64,000 nucleotides of DNA from an uncultured Collinsella sp. (GTDB lineage Bacteria; Actinomycetota; Coriobacteriia; Coriobacteriales; Coriobacteriaceae). Where the stretch lies: assembly GCA_947507155.1 (NCBI GenBank), contig CANNOC010000009.1:1-64000 (forward strand). Reading direction: 5' to 3'. The position numbers were made by a program, and so were the translations under genes. The notes below the pieces were generated by a model. That model worked only from the letters and a program-made list of their open reading frames with translations, made no database searches and was not told the origin of the DNA. This document shows positions 26,311 through 37,397 of the stretch, one piece after another (positions within the stretch are counted from its first letter, which is position 1; each line of letters starts with the position of its first letter).

Positions 26311-26412
26311 AAACCCGCCAGAGCGGCAATCTGCCTTTCAACTTCGGCGGCATGACCAGAAGGTCAATGCCGCCTCGTTTCAAGGCACCTTGCTCGCTCT
26401 GGCGGGTTTTCG
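26311..26412. repeat. 99-nt multi-stem hairpin element
   Basis: A perfect 15-bp outer stem (26311-26325 with 26395-26409) encloses a middle stem (GCAA 26326-26329 with TTGC 26390-26393; TGCCT 26332-26336 with AGGCA 26383-26387). A near-perfect 12-bp inner stem follows (26346-26357 with 26362-26374, one bulged A). TTTTCG follows. It could be a terminator for tyrS, but the length suggests a mobile palindromic element or a stable RNA. Confidence 0.7.
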
Positions 26413-26468
26413 CTGTCGTTGCCAAAACAGCGGCGTTTTTGTTGTCGGGACGGCAGTTAGTAGTTGTT

Positions 26469-26530
26469 GGGTAGTCGTTGGGGACGTTCTTGAATGACTA
26501 GTCGTTTAAGAACGTCCCCAACGACTACCC
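26469..26530. repeat. Family A palindrome, copy 1 (complete)
   Basis: Perfect 23-bp arms (26469-26491 and 26508-26530; core GGGGACGTTCTT / AAGAACGTCCCC) flank a 16-nt loop containing ACTAGT. Partial copies of the same unit occur at 28503, 29513 and 63976. Confidence 0.85.
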
Positions 26531-26585
26531 AAAGCAGCCTGTCCCCATTGCGCCAAGCGGCGTGTGCCGTTAAGCGGAAGGGGTG

Positions 26586-26663
26586 TTATCGGCGGCCTCC
26601 TTTTGGGCATACAATGGCTATTGGTTTGCTGCGGTGAAGGCCTGTCCGCTCCGCAGCTTTTTT
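26586..26663 (+). promoter_or_regulatory. Candidate promoter and attenuator of ade
   Basis: TTATCG (26586-26591), 18 bp, TACAAT (26610-26615) is a possible promoter. Right after the expected start comes GCTGCGG (26628-26634) pairing with CCGCAGC (26651-26657), followed by TTTTTT (26658-26663): a terminator-like hairpin only 20 nt before the ade start. This suggests transcription attenuation of ade. Confidence 0.45.
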
Positions 26664-26683
26664 CTACGGTTAAAGGAGTATGT

Positions 26684-28504
26684 ATGTCCGTTGAGGTCAT
26701 GAGATCTGTGATCGAGGCCGCCGAGGGTCGTGTGCCCGTTGACACGCTGTTTGCCAACGCACAGATTGTCGATGTGTACGGCCAGCGCGTGGCGCCCGGT
26801 AGCGTTGCCGTCAAGGATGGCGTGATCGTCGGTGTGCTCTACGATGGTCGCGACGATGCCGCCGGTACGTATGAGGCTGCCGAGGTCATCGATTGCCAGG
26901 GCCGCTATCTTGCCCCCGGTTTTATTGACGGACACTTGCATATCGAGTCTTCGAACATCCGCCCTGCCGAGTATGCGCGCATGGCGGCGACGCGCGGTAC
27001 CACCACTGCCATTGCCGACAGCCACGAGATCGCCAACGTTTCCGGCCTGGACGGCCTGCGCTTTATGATCGAGGACGGCCGTCGCGCGCCCATTTCCATC
27101 AAGTACATGATGCCCTCGTGCGTGCCCGCGCTGCCCGATGAGCAAGCAGGCGCTGTGATTACCGCCGCTGACATGCAGGCGTTTTTTGCCGAGCATCCGG
27201 GCGATGTCTTTGGCCTGGGCGAGATGATGAACCTGCCGGGCGTCTTTATGGCCGATCCCGAGACCTGCGCTCGAATCGACGCTGCCAACCAGACGCCGTC
27301 CAAGCAGGTTGACGGTCACGCGCCGCTCGTTGCCGGCAAGGACCTCAACGCCTATGCCGCAGCAGGTATTATCGCTGACCATGAGTCGACGATTCCCGAG
27401 GAGGCACTCGACAAGCTGTCTCGCGGCATGTATGTGATGCTGCGCGAGGGTACGTGCAGCCATGACCTGGCCAACCTGTCGCCGATGCTGCTGGAGAATC
27501 CTGCCCGTGCCCGCCGTTGCTGCTTTGCGACCGACGACCGCGCTCCTTCCGATGCGCTTGCGTCCGGCATGATCGACAACGCCTGCCGCGTGGCGATTGA
27601 GGCCGGTATCGACCCGGTGGTCGCTATCTCCATGGCGTCCCTTTCCACGGCTGAGGCGTTTGGCCTGGATCACGGCTGCCGCGACCCGCACGAACTGCGT
27701 GGCGCCATCGCCCCGGGCAAGCGTGCCGACCTGCTGGTGCTCAATGACCTGACGTTTGCCACGGCTCCGCATCGCGTATACGCCGCCGGTGCTCTGGTGG
27801 CGCAGGACGGCACCTTTGTGGGCGAGATCGCACCCGAGATGGCCGAGGTCGCAGCCCTTGCCGACGAGCTGCGCGCGTCCGTTAAGCTGCCGAAGCTTTC
27901 GCTCGACGTATTCGACTATGCCTTTAAGCCGGGCGAGGCCGTGATTGACGTGGTGCCGGGTAAGGCCATCACGGGTATGGCTCGCCCCGAGAGCGCCGAG
28001 GGCCTGCGTCGCATTATGCTGATCGAGCGCCACGGCCGCGGTGTGTCGCTGCAGGCCGAGGGCGCCGACGGTGATGGCCCTGCGGGCCTGGGTCTTGTCG
28101 GCAAGCATATCGGTCGCGGCTGGGTGCGTGGCTTCACCATCACCGGTGGCGCCATTGCCTCCACGATCGGCCACGACTCGCACAACGTGTGCGTCGTGGG
28201 TGATAACGCTGCCGATATGATGGCTGCTGTTGAGGCTGTGGGCCAGGGTGGTCACGTGCTGGTGCGCAACGGCGAGGTCGTGGCGCGCATTCCGCTGGCG
28301 CTCGGCGGTCTGATGAGCGAAGGCACGGCCGAGGATGTCGCCGCGCAGCACGACGACTTTATGGTCAAGGCGCGCGCCATGGGCATCGAGCCGCCGCTCG
28401 ACCCCATCATGGGCATCATCTTCCTGCCCCTGCCGGTTATCCCGACGCTCCGCATCCGCCCCGAGGGCATGTTCGACGTCACAACCTTCACCTACGCCGA
28501 CTAG
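26684..28504 (+). CDS. ade: Adenine deaminase
   Basis: A 606-residue protein from the ATG at 26684 (AAAGGAG upstream; the frame is open 40 codons further without support). It has APGFIDGHLHIESSNIRPAE (metal-binding His, about residues 79-98), TTTAIADSHEIANVSG, GLGEMMNLPGV (Glu) and CCFATDDRAPSDAL (Asp), all amidohydrolase-family signatures of adenine deaminase. It turns adenine into hypoxanthine and ammonia. Hypoxanthine could feed a molybdenum hydroxylase of the kind served by yqeB/xdhC elsewhere in this window. It is probably a single-gene transcript. Confidence 0.93.
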   Translation: MSVEVMRSVIEAAEGRVPVDTLFANAQIVDVYGQRVAPGSVAVKDGVIVGVLYDGRDDAAGTYEAAEVIDCQGRYLAPGFIDGHLHIESSNIRPAEYARMAATRGTTTAIADSHEIANVSGLDGLRFMIEDGRRAPISIKYMMPSCVPALPDEQAGAVITAADMQAFFAEHPGDVFGLGEMMNLPGVFMADPETCARIDAANQTPSKQVDGHAPLVAGKDLNAYAAAGIIADHESTIPEEALDKLSRGMYVMLREGTCSHDLANLSPMLLENPARARRCCFATDDRAPSDALASGMIDNACRVAIEAGIDPVVAISMASLSTAEAFGLDHGCRDPHELRGAIAPGKRADLLVLNDLTFATAPHRVYAAGALVAQDGTFVGEIAPEMAEVAALADELRASVKLPKLSLDVFDYAFKPGEAVIDVVPGKAITGMARPESAEGLRRIMLIERHGRGVSLQAEGADGDGPAGLGLVGKHIGRGWVRGFTITGGAIASTIGHDSHNVCVVGDNAADMMAAVEAVGQGGHVLVRNGEVVARIPLALGGLMSEGTAEDVAAQHDDFMVKARAMGIEPPLDPIMGIIFLPLPVIPTLRIRPEGMFDVTTFTYAD

Positions 28505-28535
28505 TCATCGGGGACGTTCTTAAACGGCTAGTCGC
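28503..28535. repeat. Family A palindrome, copy 2 (single arm)
   Basis: One arm with loop (core CGGGGACGTTCTT then AAACGGCTAGTCG) lies right after the ade stop codon. The second arm is not recognisable. Confidence 0.6.
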
Positions 28536-28643
28536 CTGCGACACTCTTTGACGTGTTGCCTGGCGCTGCGAATGTGGGACCCCTGGTGCGCGTGAGCTAT
28601 TTGCCAGGTCCTTGTAACGTTTGCGCCCGCGGAGTCTTACCTG

Positions 28644-28709
28644 AGCTCCCTTTGGGTACGTTGGAATTGGATACACGTTCGATTCCAACAAGCCCGAAGG
28701 GAGCTTTTC
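28644..28709 (+). promoter_or_regulatory. Hairpin that buries the ribosome site of the HAD gene
   Basis: AGCTCCCTT (28644-28652) pairs perfectly with AAGGGAGCT (28697-28705), which includes the ribosome site. Inside, GGG pairs with CCC and GTTGGAAT (28660-28667) pairs with ATTCCAAC (28682-28689). TTTTCT follows and the ATG is at 28711. It can act as a terminator or as a lid on the ribosome site. Confidence 0.65.
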
Positions 28710-28710
28710 T

Positions 28711-29505
28711 ATGTTTAAACTGATTGCATCCGATATGGACGGCACGTTGCTTGACGAAAACAGCCAGGTGCCTCCCGAGACCTACGAACTGATTCTGGCG
28801 CTACACGAGCATGGCGTGCATTTCGCCGCATCGTCAGGTCGTCGCTACGATCGCCTGTGCGAGTTCTTTGCGCCCGTTCGCGACAAGATGGACTTTGTCG
28901 CCGCTAACGGTGCCCAGGTCTACGCCGACGGCAAAATGGTAGACCGTGAGGTGTATTCGCACCTGGCGATTCGAAGGCTCGCCCAGGCTGTCGCGACGTT
29001 TCCCAATCTGCATCTTGCGCTCTTTGACCGAACCAAATCCTTCTTGCTCGATGACGAGTGCAAGTTCGTACGCGAGGTCGATAAGGACCTTCCCAATGCC
29101 GAGCGCATTTGGGAACTGCCCGATCCCAGCGTAAATATCATCAAGGCGAGTATCTTTTGCGATGACTGTGCCGTTATGGACAGTGCGTACGTGCTACAGC
29201 GAGAACTCGGTCAGCTCTTTACCTTTGCGCCTTCTGGAAACGCGTGGATCGATGCCATGCAGCCCGGTGTGTCGAAGGCCTCGGGCATCGCACAGCTTGC
29301 GGAGCATTACGGCATTGGACGCGACGAGATCATGGCGTTTGGCGACTCGATGAACGACTACGAGATCATTCGCTTTGTCGGCACGGGCTGTGCGATGGAA
29401 AACGCGCGCCCCGCGCTCAAAGCGGTTGCCGATCGCGTCGTGGGCTGCAACCGCGACCACGCCGTCCAGCAGGAACTTCGCCGTGTTCTGGAGAGCCTCG
29501 CCTAA
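28711..29505 (+). CDS. HAD-family phosphatase (Cof subfamily)
   Basis: A 264-residue protein starting MFKLIASDMDGTLLDENSQV: motif I DMDGT with the nucleophilic Asp. AASSGRR provides motif II, a Lys at about residue 190 motif III, and FGDSMNDYEII motif IV. The insertion between motifs II and III is the large C2 cap of the Cof subfamily, which removes phosphate from small molecules such as sugar phosphates or pyridoxal phosphate. The substrate cannot be told. Its ribosome site is inside a strong hairpin. A second HAD gene lies convergent at 29631. Confidence 0.88.
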   Translation: MFKLIASDMDGTLLDENSQVPPETYELILALHEHGVHFAASSGRRYDRLCEFFAPVRDKMDFVAANGAQVYADGKMVDREVYSHLAIRRLAQAVATFPNLHLALFDRTKSFLLDDECKFVREVDKDLPNAERIWELPDPSVNIIKASIFCDDCAVMDSAYVLQRELGQLFTFAPSGNAWIDAMQPGVSKASGIAQLAEHYGIGRDEIMAFGDSMNDYEIIRFVGTGCAMENARPALKAVADRVVGCNRDHAVQQELRRVLESLA

Positions 29506-29512
29506 TCCGGCA

Positions 29513-29634
29513 GTTAGGGACGTTCCTTTTCTGCCGGCAGCCGGGGACAGTCCTTGCAGCTTTTTCGCGAAGAGTGTCCCCAACGACTAGTCATTTAAGA
29601 ACACCCAATGACTAAGAACGTCCCCAATGACTAG
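29513..29634. repeat. Family A composite palindromes
   Basis: The gap between the two convergent HAD genes holds several broken family A pieces: GGGACGTTCC near 29517, GGGGACAGTCCTT near 29543 pairing with AAGAGTGTCCCC near 29570, and two tandem right arms ending AATGACTA. It may terminate both genes. Rearrangement or slippage is likely. Confidence 0.6.
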
Positions 29635-30473
29635 GCGAGGGCGGTCATGATGGTGCGGGCGACGCCGTCGTGGTCGTTGTCGTATTCGGTGATGGCGTCG
29701 GCGGCCTCGTGGTCTTCGGGTTCGCCGTTGATCATGGCCATGCCGTGGCCCGCTGTCTGCAGCATGGGGATGTCGTTGATGTTGTCGCCGAACGCCCAAG
29801 TGTCGGCGAGACGCTCGCCCAGGTGCTCGCATAGCCACGTGAGGGCCGTTCCCTTGGTGGCGCCCTCGCCCATGACCTCGATATTCATGGCGTACGAACG
29901 CGTGACCTCAATGCCTCCGAGCGTGTCGAGCTCCGACGCGATGGCGTCGCGATCGGCCGGGTCGTGCCAGTACATGGCGATGCGTTCGAGCGTCTCGACC
30001 TCGTCGATCTTGCTGTCGATATCCATGTCGATCGGTGTTCGTGTGCGCTTGAGCGAAGCCGCGATGTGGGGGTCACCGCCGCAGAATTCGTCCAGGCGCG
30101 TGTAGAGCGAGCGGGGGAGGAAGCATTGCCCGTCCGCGAAGATATCGAAGGTCACATCGTGGCCGGCGGCGATGCGGTGGATGCGATGGGCAATGCCGCA
30201 ATCGAGCGGTCGGCTCAAGATGCGCGTGGCGCGCGAGGTATCGGTGGGCACATCGTCGTCGAGCTGCCAGACGCTGGCGCCATTGGCACAGACGGCATAG
30301 TGCACGGCGGGATGGGCGAGGATGGGCTCAAAGATGCCCGACAGCGGACGTCCCGTGCACGGTACAAACTCAATGCCGCGACGTGCGAGCTCGTCGAGCA
30401 TCGCCCAGGTGGCGTCGCTCATCTGCTTGTCACTCGTCAACAGCGTTCCATCCATATCGGAAAAAACAATCAT
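29631..30473 (-). CDS. HAD-family phosphatase (Cof subfamily)
   Basis: A 280-residue protein beginning MIVFSDMDGTLLTSDKQMSD (motif I), with FVPCTGRPLSGIF (motif II), ATKGTALTWL (motif III Lys) and WAFGDNINDIPMLQ (motif IV). AAAGGG precedes the ATG. It belongs to the same subfamily as the convergent gene at 28711 but is clearly diverged, so this is not a recent duplication. The substrate is unknown. It is probably transcribed alone. Confidence 0.88.
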   Translation of the reverse strand: MIVFSDMDGTLLTSDKQMSDATWAMLDELARRGIEFVPCTGRPLSGIFEPILAHPAVHYAVCANGASVWQLDDDVPTDTSRATRILSRPLDCGIAHRIHRIAAGHDVTFDIFADGQCFLPRSLYTRLDEFCGGDPHIAASLKRTRTPIDMDIDSKIDEVETLERIAMYWHDPADRDAIASELDTLGGIEVTRSYAMNIEVMGEGATKGTALTWLCEHLGERLADTWAFGDNINDIPMLQTAGHGMAMINGEPEDHEAADAITEYDNDHDGVARTIMTALA

Positions 30474-30497
30474 TCGATGCAGCCCTTTCTACTGGCA

Positions 30498-30537
30498 TAA
30501 AAAGCGTGGCCGAGGGCGGTGATGCCCTGGCCACGCT
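30498..30537 (-). terminator. Terminator of the citrate synthase gene
   Basis: AGCGTGGCC (30503-30511) pairs with GGCCACGCT (30529-30537), with an inner GGGC/GCCC stem. On the minus strand TTTTATG follows. Confidence 0.8.
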
Positions 30538-30560
30538 CGGGTTCTATAACGGTCCGCGTT

Positions 30561-31979
30561 CTAGCGATCGGCGAGCGGCTTGTACTCCAGCGGCTCGATA
30601 ACCGGGCGATACGCGGGACGGATGATGCGGTGCGCGCAGAAGAGCTCTTCCATGCGGTGCGCCGACCAGCCGGCCATGCGGGCGACGGCGAACAGCGGCG
30701 TAAAGAGTGTCTCGGGCACGCCGAGCATCTTGTAGATAAAGCCCGTGTACAGGTCGATGTTGGCGCAGATGGGCTTGGTCATGCCGTGATCGCGCATCAC
30801 CTGCGGTGCCAGGCGCTCGATGCGCTCGATGAGCGCGAACTCATCGCCCAGGTCCTTCTTGGCGGCAAGCGTGCGCGCGTAACGGCGGCACACCTCGGCG
30901 CGCGGGTCGCTCAGCGTGTAGACGGCGTGGCCCATACCGTAGATGAGGCCCGTGCCGTCGAAGGCCTGCTTGTCGAGAATCTTGCCCAGGTAGGCTGCGA
31001 CCTCGTCCTCGTCCTCCCAATTGGAGACATGCGCGCGGATGTCCTCGTGCATGGACACGACTTTGGCGTTGGCGCCGCCGTGGCGCGGGCCCTTGAGCGA
31101 GCCGATAGCCGCGGCGTAGGCGGAATACGGGTCGGTGGCCGAGGAGGACAGCACGCGGCAGGCAAACGTGGAGTTGTTGCCGCCGCCGTGCTCGGCATGC
31201 AGCATGAGCATCACGTCGAGCAGCATGGCTTCGTCGCGGGTGAATGCCATGCCGCCGCGGAGCACCTGCAGGATGGTCTCGGCGGTGGAGAGGCCGGGTG
31301 TGGGGTGCGGTACATGAACCTCGGAGCCGCGACGCTTGGCGACCGAGGCCATATGCGCGAAGGCGGCGATGCGGGGGAGACGGGCGAGCATGGAGATGGC
31401 GACGTCGATTTCGTGCTCGGGTGTAATGGCGTCGGGCTCGGCGTCGAAGGCGTAGAGCAGCAGCACGGCGCGCTGAAGCACATTCATGATGCTCGACGAC
31501 ACCGTGGTCATGGGGAACTCGCGGACGTATTCGTCGCTCAGATGCCTAAAAGCACCCAGGCGTCCGCAAAAACCGTCGAGCTCCTCTTTGGTGGGCAGTG
31601 AGCCCGTGATGAGCAGGTAGGCGACCTCTTCGTAGCCATAGCGATCCTCGGCCTGGGCGTTGTTGACCAGGTCCTCGATGCTGTAGCCACGAAGCGTGAG
31701 TTTGCCCTGATCGGGCACGACCTTTCCGTCGACCTTGTTGTAGCCATGCACATCTGAGATACGGGTGAGACCCGCGACCACGCCCGAGCCGTCGGCATTG
31801 CGCAGGCCGCGCTTGACATTGTGCTCAACAAATAGGCCCTCGTCATAAGGGTCAGTCGGCAGGCCATAGTAGAGATTTTCGCTTTCGGGCGAAATCTGGC
31901 GGCTCGCTTCGTAATCCAAGACCAGGCGGCTCAGGTGGTCGTCGAAGCGGTAATAGATTTTCTTGGCGTCGTAGGCCAT
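30561..31979 (-). CDS. gltA: Citrate synthase
   Basis: A 472-residue protein. Catalytic landmarks are LKGPRHGGANAKVVSMHEDI (first His), YGMGHAVYTLSDPRAE (second His) and ICANIDLYTGFIYKMLG (Asp). HAEHGGGNNSTFACR precedes the first. It condenses acetyl-CoA and oxaloacetate into citrate. The N-terminal 50 residues (YYRFDDHLSRLVLDYEASRQ and onward) are longer than in E. coli and match a Gram-positive type. In anaerobes it serves glutamate synthesis, which fits gltBD in this window. A 2-methylcitrate synthase role cannot be excluded. Confidence 0.9.
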   Translation of the reverse strand: MAYDAKKIYYRFDDHLSRLVLDYEASRQISPESENLYYGLPTDPYDEGLFVEHNVKRGLRNADGSGVVAGLTRISDVHGYNKVDGKVVPDQGKLTLRGYSIEDLVNNAQAEDRYGYEEVAYLLITGSLPTKEELDGFCGRLGAFRHLSDEYVREFPMTTVSSSIMNVLQRAVLLLYAFDAEPDAITPEHEIDVAISMLARLPRIAAFAHMASVAKRRGSEVHVPHPTPGLSTAETILQVLRGGMAFTRDEAMLLDVMLMLHAEHGGGNNSTFACRVLSSSATDPYSAYAAAIGSLKGPRHGGANAKVVSMHEDIRAHVSNWEDEDEVAAYLGKILDKQAFDGTGLIYGMGHAVYTLSDPRAEVCRRYARTLAAKKDLGDEFALIERIERLAPQVMRDHGMTKPICANIDLYTGFIYKMLGVPETLFTPLFAVARMAGWSAHRMEELFCAHRIIRPAYRPVIEPLEYKPLADR

Positions 31980-32056
31980 GCGCGCTCCTCTCCGGGCCGC
32001 ATCGGGGTGACTTGCATGGGCATGCGCGCGTCAGGCTATCCCCAGCGGCTTGCTCG

Positions 32057-32344
32057 CTACAGGCGGTACATAAAGTTGAAGACGTCCTCGCGTTGGATGG
32101 ACACGTTGACGCCCGAAAGCTCGCCGGCCTCGGCCAGCGCCTTCTGCAGCTCGGCGAAGTCGAGCTTGGACTCGGCGGTATCGGCCAGCATGGTCATGGT
32201 GAAGATGTCCTCGATAATGGACTGCGTGATGTCGCGGATGTCGACGTTGGCCTCGCCTAGGACACGGGTGACGCCGGCGACGATGCCGGGGCGGTTCTTG
32301 CCAAGGACGGTGATGACGATACGGGAGGACGAGATCTCGGCCAT
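32057..32344 (-). CDS. ACT-domain protein (UPF0237 type)
   Basis: A 95-residue protein that is one ACT domain: SRIVITVLGKNRPGIVAGVT, then ANVDIRDITQSIIEDIFTMT. ACT domains bind amino acids or other small ligands. This stand-alone type is found in many Firmicutes and Actinobacteria, often next to a DUF711 gene, which is not adjacent here. Its role is unknown; ligand sensing in amino-acid metabolism is a guess. GAAAGGG precedes the ATG. Confidence 0.85.
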   Translation of the reverse strand: MAEISSSRIVITVLGKNRPGIVAGVTRVLGEANVDIRDITQSIIEDIFTMTMLADTAESKLDFAELQKALAEAGELSGVNVSIQREDVFNFMYRL

Positions 32345-32558
32345 GGGAAACCCTTTCGCGTGATTGCGGCGCGCGCGGGGCGCTCCGCTACGGTACAGTG
32401 TTCATCATTGTACCTGTCTGGCGCAAAAAAGGGCACCTTTGCTGCGGCGTTACACGTCTGCAACATGGGAGAAGGGGCAAAGGCGCCCGTTTGCCGCGAT
32501 TCGTCGTGTCGTCTGCCGTGCCTTGGGCGCGATGCACAACGCAAAGACCGTGAACCTT

Positions 32559-32587
32559 TTGTGGGACGCTCGACGCTGTGGTAACAT
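32559..32587 (+). promoter_or_regulatory. rpmE promoter
   Basis: TTGTGG (32559-32564), a 17-bp spacer, then TAACAT (32582-32587). The expected start at about 32594 gives a leader of roughly 78 nt. Confidence 0.6.
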
Positions 32588-32600
32588 AGCCGAGTTTGTT

Positions 32601-32663
32601 GTCTTGGTCGGAAACCAAGACGCCTTATGCGCTGATCGGTAACCAGCGCCTGACCAATAAGGA
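32601..32663 (+). promoter_or_regulatory. Structured rpmE (L31) mRNA leader
   Basis: Hairpin 1: GTCTTGGT (32601-32608) with ACCAAGAC (32614-32621). Hairpin 2: GCGCTG (32629-32634) with CAGCGC (32644-32649). Just before the ribosome site, GACCAA (32652-32657) can instead pair with TTGGTC (32604-32609) of hairpin 1, giving a competing fold. L31 leaders, I recall including a Coriobacteria type, have been described as ribosomal autoregulatory RNAs. Confidence 0.6.
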
Positions 32664-32671
32664 GTCCTACC

Positions 32672-33097
32672 ATGAAGCAGGGTATCCATCCCCAGTATGT
32701 CGAGTGCACGGTGACGTGCTCCTGCGGCAACACCTTCAAGACGCACGCTACCGTGTCCGAGATGAAGGTCGAGCTTTGCAACGAGTGCCACCCGTTCTAC
32801 ACCGGCCAGCAGAAGTTCGTCGACACCGGTGGACGCGTCCAGCGCTTCGCCGACAAGTTCGGTGGCGCCGCTGCCGCTCAGCTCAAGAAGGCCGAGGAGG
32901 CCAAGGCTGCCAAGGCCGCCAAGGCTGCTGAGGCCGAGGCCGCTCGCAAGGCTGCCGCTGAGGCTAAGGCTGCCGAGAAGGCTAAGCGTGCCGCTAAGTT
33001 TGCCGAGGAGGCTGCCAAGCAGGCCGCCGAGGCTCCCGCAGAGGCTCCCGTCGAGGAGGCCGCTGCCGAGGCCGAGACCACCGAGGCTGCTGAGTAA
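32672..33097 (+). CDS. rpmE: Ribosomal protein L31 with a long low-complexity tail
   Basis: A 141-residue protein. Residues 1-66 are L31: [20 protein letters not shown], then [20 protein letters not shown], with cysteines of the zinc-binding type. L31 normally has 65-90 residues; here about 70 more follow, made almost only of Ala, Lys and Glu ([20 protein letters not shown] and so on), likely a long charged helix or disordered arm. TAAGGAG precedes the ATG. L31 bridges the two subunits in the central protuberance. A structured leader suggests self-regulation and a strong terminator follows. Confidence 0.92.
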   Translation: MKQGIHPQYVECTVTCSCGNTFKTHATVSEMKVELCNECHPFYTGQQKFVDTGGRVQRFADKFGGAAAAQLKKAEEAKAAKAAKAAEAEAARKAAAEAKAAEKAKRAAKFAEEAAKQAAEAPAEAPVEEAAAEAETTEAAE

Positions 33098-33132
33098 ATA
33101 GCTCGCCGCGGAAACACTCGCATTCATGGCAT

Positions 33133-33176
33133 AAGGGCCGCGCATCCATTTGGGTGCGCGGCCCTTTTCTTTTTAT
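33133..33176 (+). terminator. Terminator after rpmE
   Basis: A perfect 12-bp stem, AAGGGCCGCGCA/TGCGCGGCCCTT, with a 10-nt loop, then TTCTTTTTAT. Confidence 0.92.
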
Positions 33177-33187
33177 TGGTGCAAGCT

Positions 33188-33230
33188 AACCCGTCCCCAT
33201 TGCACCAGGTTGGTGCGAATGGGACAGGTT
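33188..33230. repeat. Family E palindrome
   Basis: AACCCGTCCCCATTGCACCA (33188-33207) folds with TGGTGCGAATGGGACAGGTT (33211-33230), with a few mismatches. A related single arm (CCTGTCCCCATTGCGCC) lies near 26537. Confidence 0.6.
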
Positions 33231-33276
33231 GATTTGCACCAAATGGCAGAGAGGCAGCGTTTTCCCAGATAAAAGC

Positions 33277-33307
33277 TGCCAAAATAAACCAGTCCCTTTT
33301 TGGCAGG
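33277..33307. repeat. Family F element, copy 1
   Basis: TGCCAAAA at 33277-33284 pairs with TTTTGGCA near 33298-33305 around AAACCAGTCCC. The same 29-bp unit, with only a few changes, lies at 46452-46484. Confidence 0.6.
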
Positions 33308-33437
33308 CTGTCGTAGTTATTACGTGGTCGAGCGTGTCGACCGCATAGGCGGCGCCTTGTTTGGCTAAAGTACAAATATCTGTGTTTAACTCGTCCAAGG
33401 TTTCATACCGCGGGCGATGGCCAAAAAGGAAAACCAC

Positions 33438-36244
<2,807 letters not shown>

Positions 36245-36245
<1 letters not shown>

Positions 36246-37393
36246 TGGCCGAGGCTCTAGAGGTAACGCTCGCCGAGTTGGACGCGTTTGCGGACCGGCT
36301 CGGCGAGGTCGAGTCGTATCTTCATTTGGACGAGAAGCGCACACGCGTGACCGAGCTCGAGGCCAGAAGCGTGGCCCCCGGCTTTTGGGATGACGCCGAC
36401 GCCGCTCGCGCCACCATGGAGGAGATCGCTCGCGCCAAGGAAGATATCGCTGCCGTGGATACCGCGCGCGGCGAGCTGTCTGACGCCCGCGCGGCGCTGG
36501 AGCTTGCCGAGGAGATGGGCGACGACCCCGATGCCGCCGCATTGCGCGAGGAGGCTGCCGCTACGGCAGAACGCCTGGCCCGCGCTATCGACGAGCTCGA
36601 GCTTTCGAGCTGGTTTACCGGTGAGTTCGATCACGGCGACGCGATTGTGACCATCAAGCCCGGACAGGGCGGCCTGGAAGCGCAGGACTGGACCTTCATG
36701 CTCTTTAAGATGTACATGAAGTACTGCCAGCGTCGCGGCTGGAAGGTCACCATTAACGACTGCCCCGCGGCTGAGGTCATCGGCATCGACCGTGCGACCT
36801 TTACCGTCGAGGGCAAGGACGCGTTTGGCATGCTGCGCGCCGAGGCCGGCGTCCACCGTCTGGTGCGCATTAGCCCCACCGACGACAAGAAGCGCCGCCA
36901 GACCACGTTTGCCGGCGTCGAGGTCATCCCCGTGCTGCCTGACGATATCGACATCGAGATCAGTCCCGACGATATCCGCGTGGACGTGTATCACGCGAGC
37001 GGCCCGGGCGGACAGGGCGTCAACACCACCGACTCCGCCGTACGCGTGACGCATTTTCCCAGCGGCATCGTTGTCACTTGCCAAAACGAGCGCAGCCAGA
37101 TTCAAAACAAGGCCGCGTGCATGCAGATTCTCAAGGCCCGTCTGTACGAGATCGAGCTCGAGAAGCGCGCCGAGGCGCTCGACGAGATTCGTGGACCCAA
37201 GACCACGATCGGTTTTGGTAACCAGATCCGTAGCTATGTGCTCTACCCGTATCAGATGGTCAAGGACCTGCGTACGGGCGTGGAGACCAGCAACGTCGAG
37301 GCCGTTCTCGACGATGGCGATCTGGATCCGTTTGTGATCGGCTACCATCGCTGGGCAACCGGCAACGCCGATGCGGAAAGCCAGGGCGCCTAA
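36245..37393 (+). CDS. prfB: Peptide chain release factor 2
   Basis: A 382-residue protein whose ATG shares one base with the secA stop, implying tight coupling. It has GGQ in SGPGGQGVNTTDSAVRVTHF (near residue 255), which triggers peptide release, and ISPTDDKKRRQTTFAGVEV before it. Release factors of this type read UGA and UAA. Unlike E. coli and many bacteria, the frame is open from start to stop with no programmed frameshift near codon 25, so that form of self-control is missing. Confidence 0.95.
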
Positions 37394-37397
37394 ACCC

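Larger units (their letters stand above)
26271..26683. other. 413-bp gap between tyrS and ade packed with hairpins
   Basis: No gene is seen. The gap holds, in order, an 11-bp hairpin at 26272-26297, a 99-nt folded element at 26311-26409, a family A palindrome at 26469-26530, a partial GTCCCC motif near 26540, a candidate ade promoter and a terminator-like hairpin at 26628-26663. Almost every part can be paired. Confidence 0.7.
32345..32671. other. 327-bp gap before rpmE
   Basis: No gene is supported. It contains a good promoter (32559-32587) and a structured 5' leader for rpmE. The rest (32345-32550) shows no clear feature except a local pairing of AGGGCACCTTTGC (32428-32440) with GCAAAGGCGCCCG (32478-32490) that could be a small hairpin. 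Confidence 0.5.
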
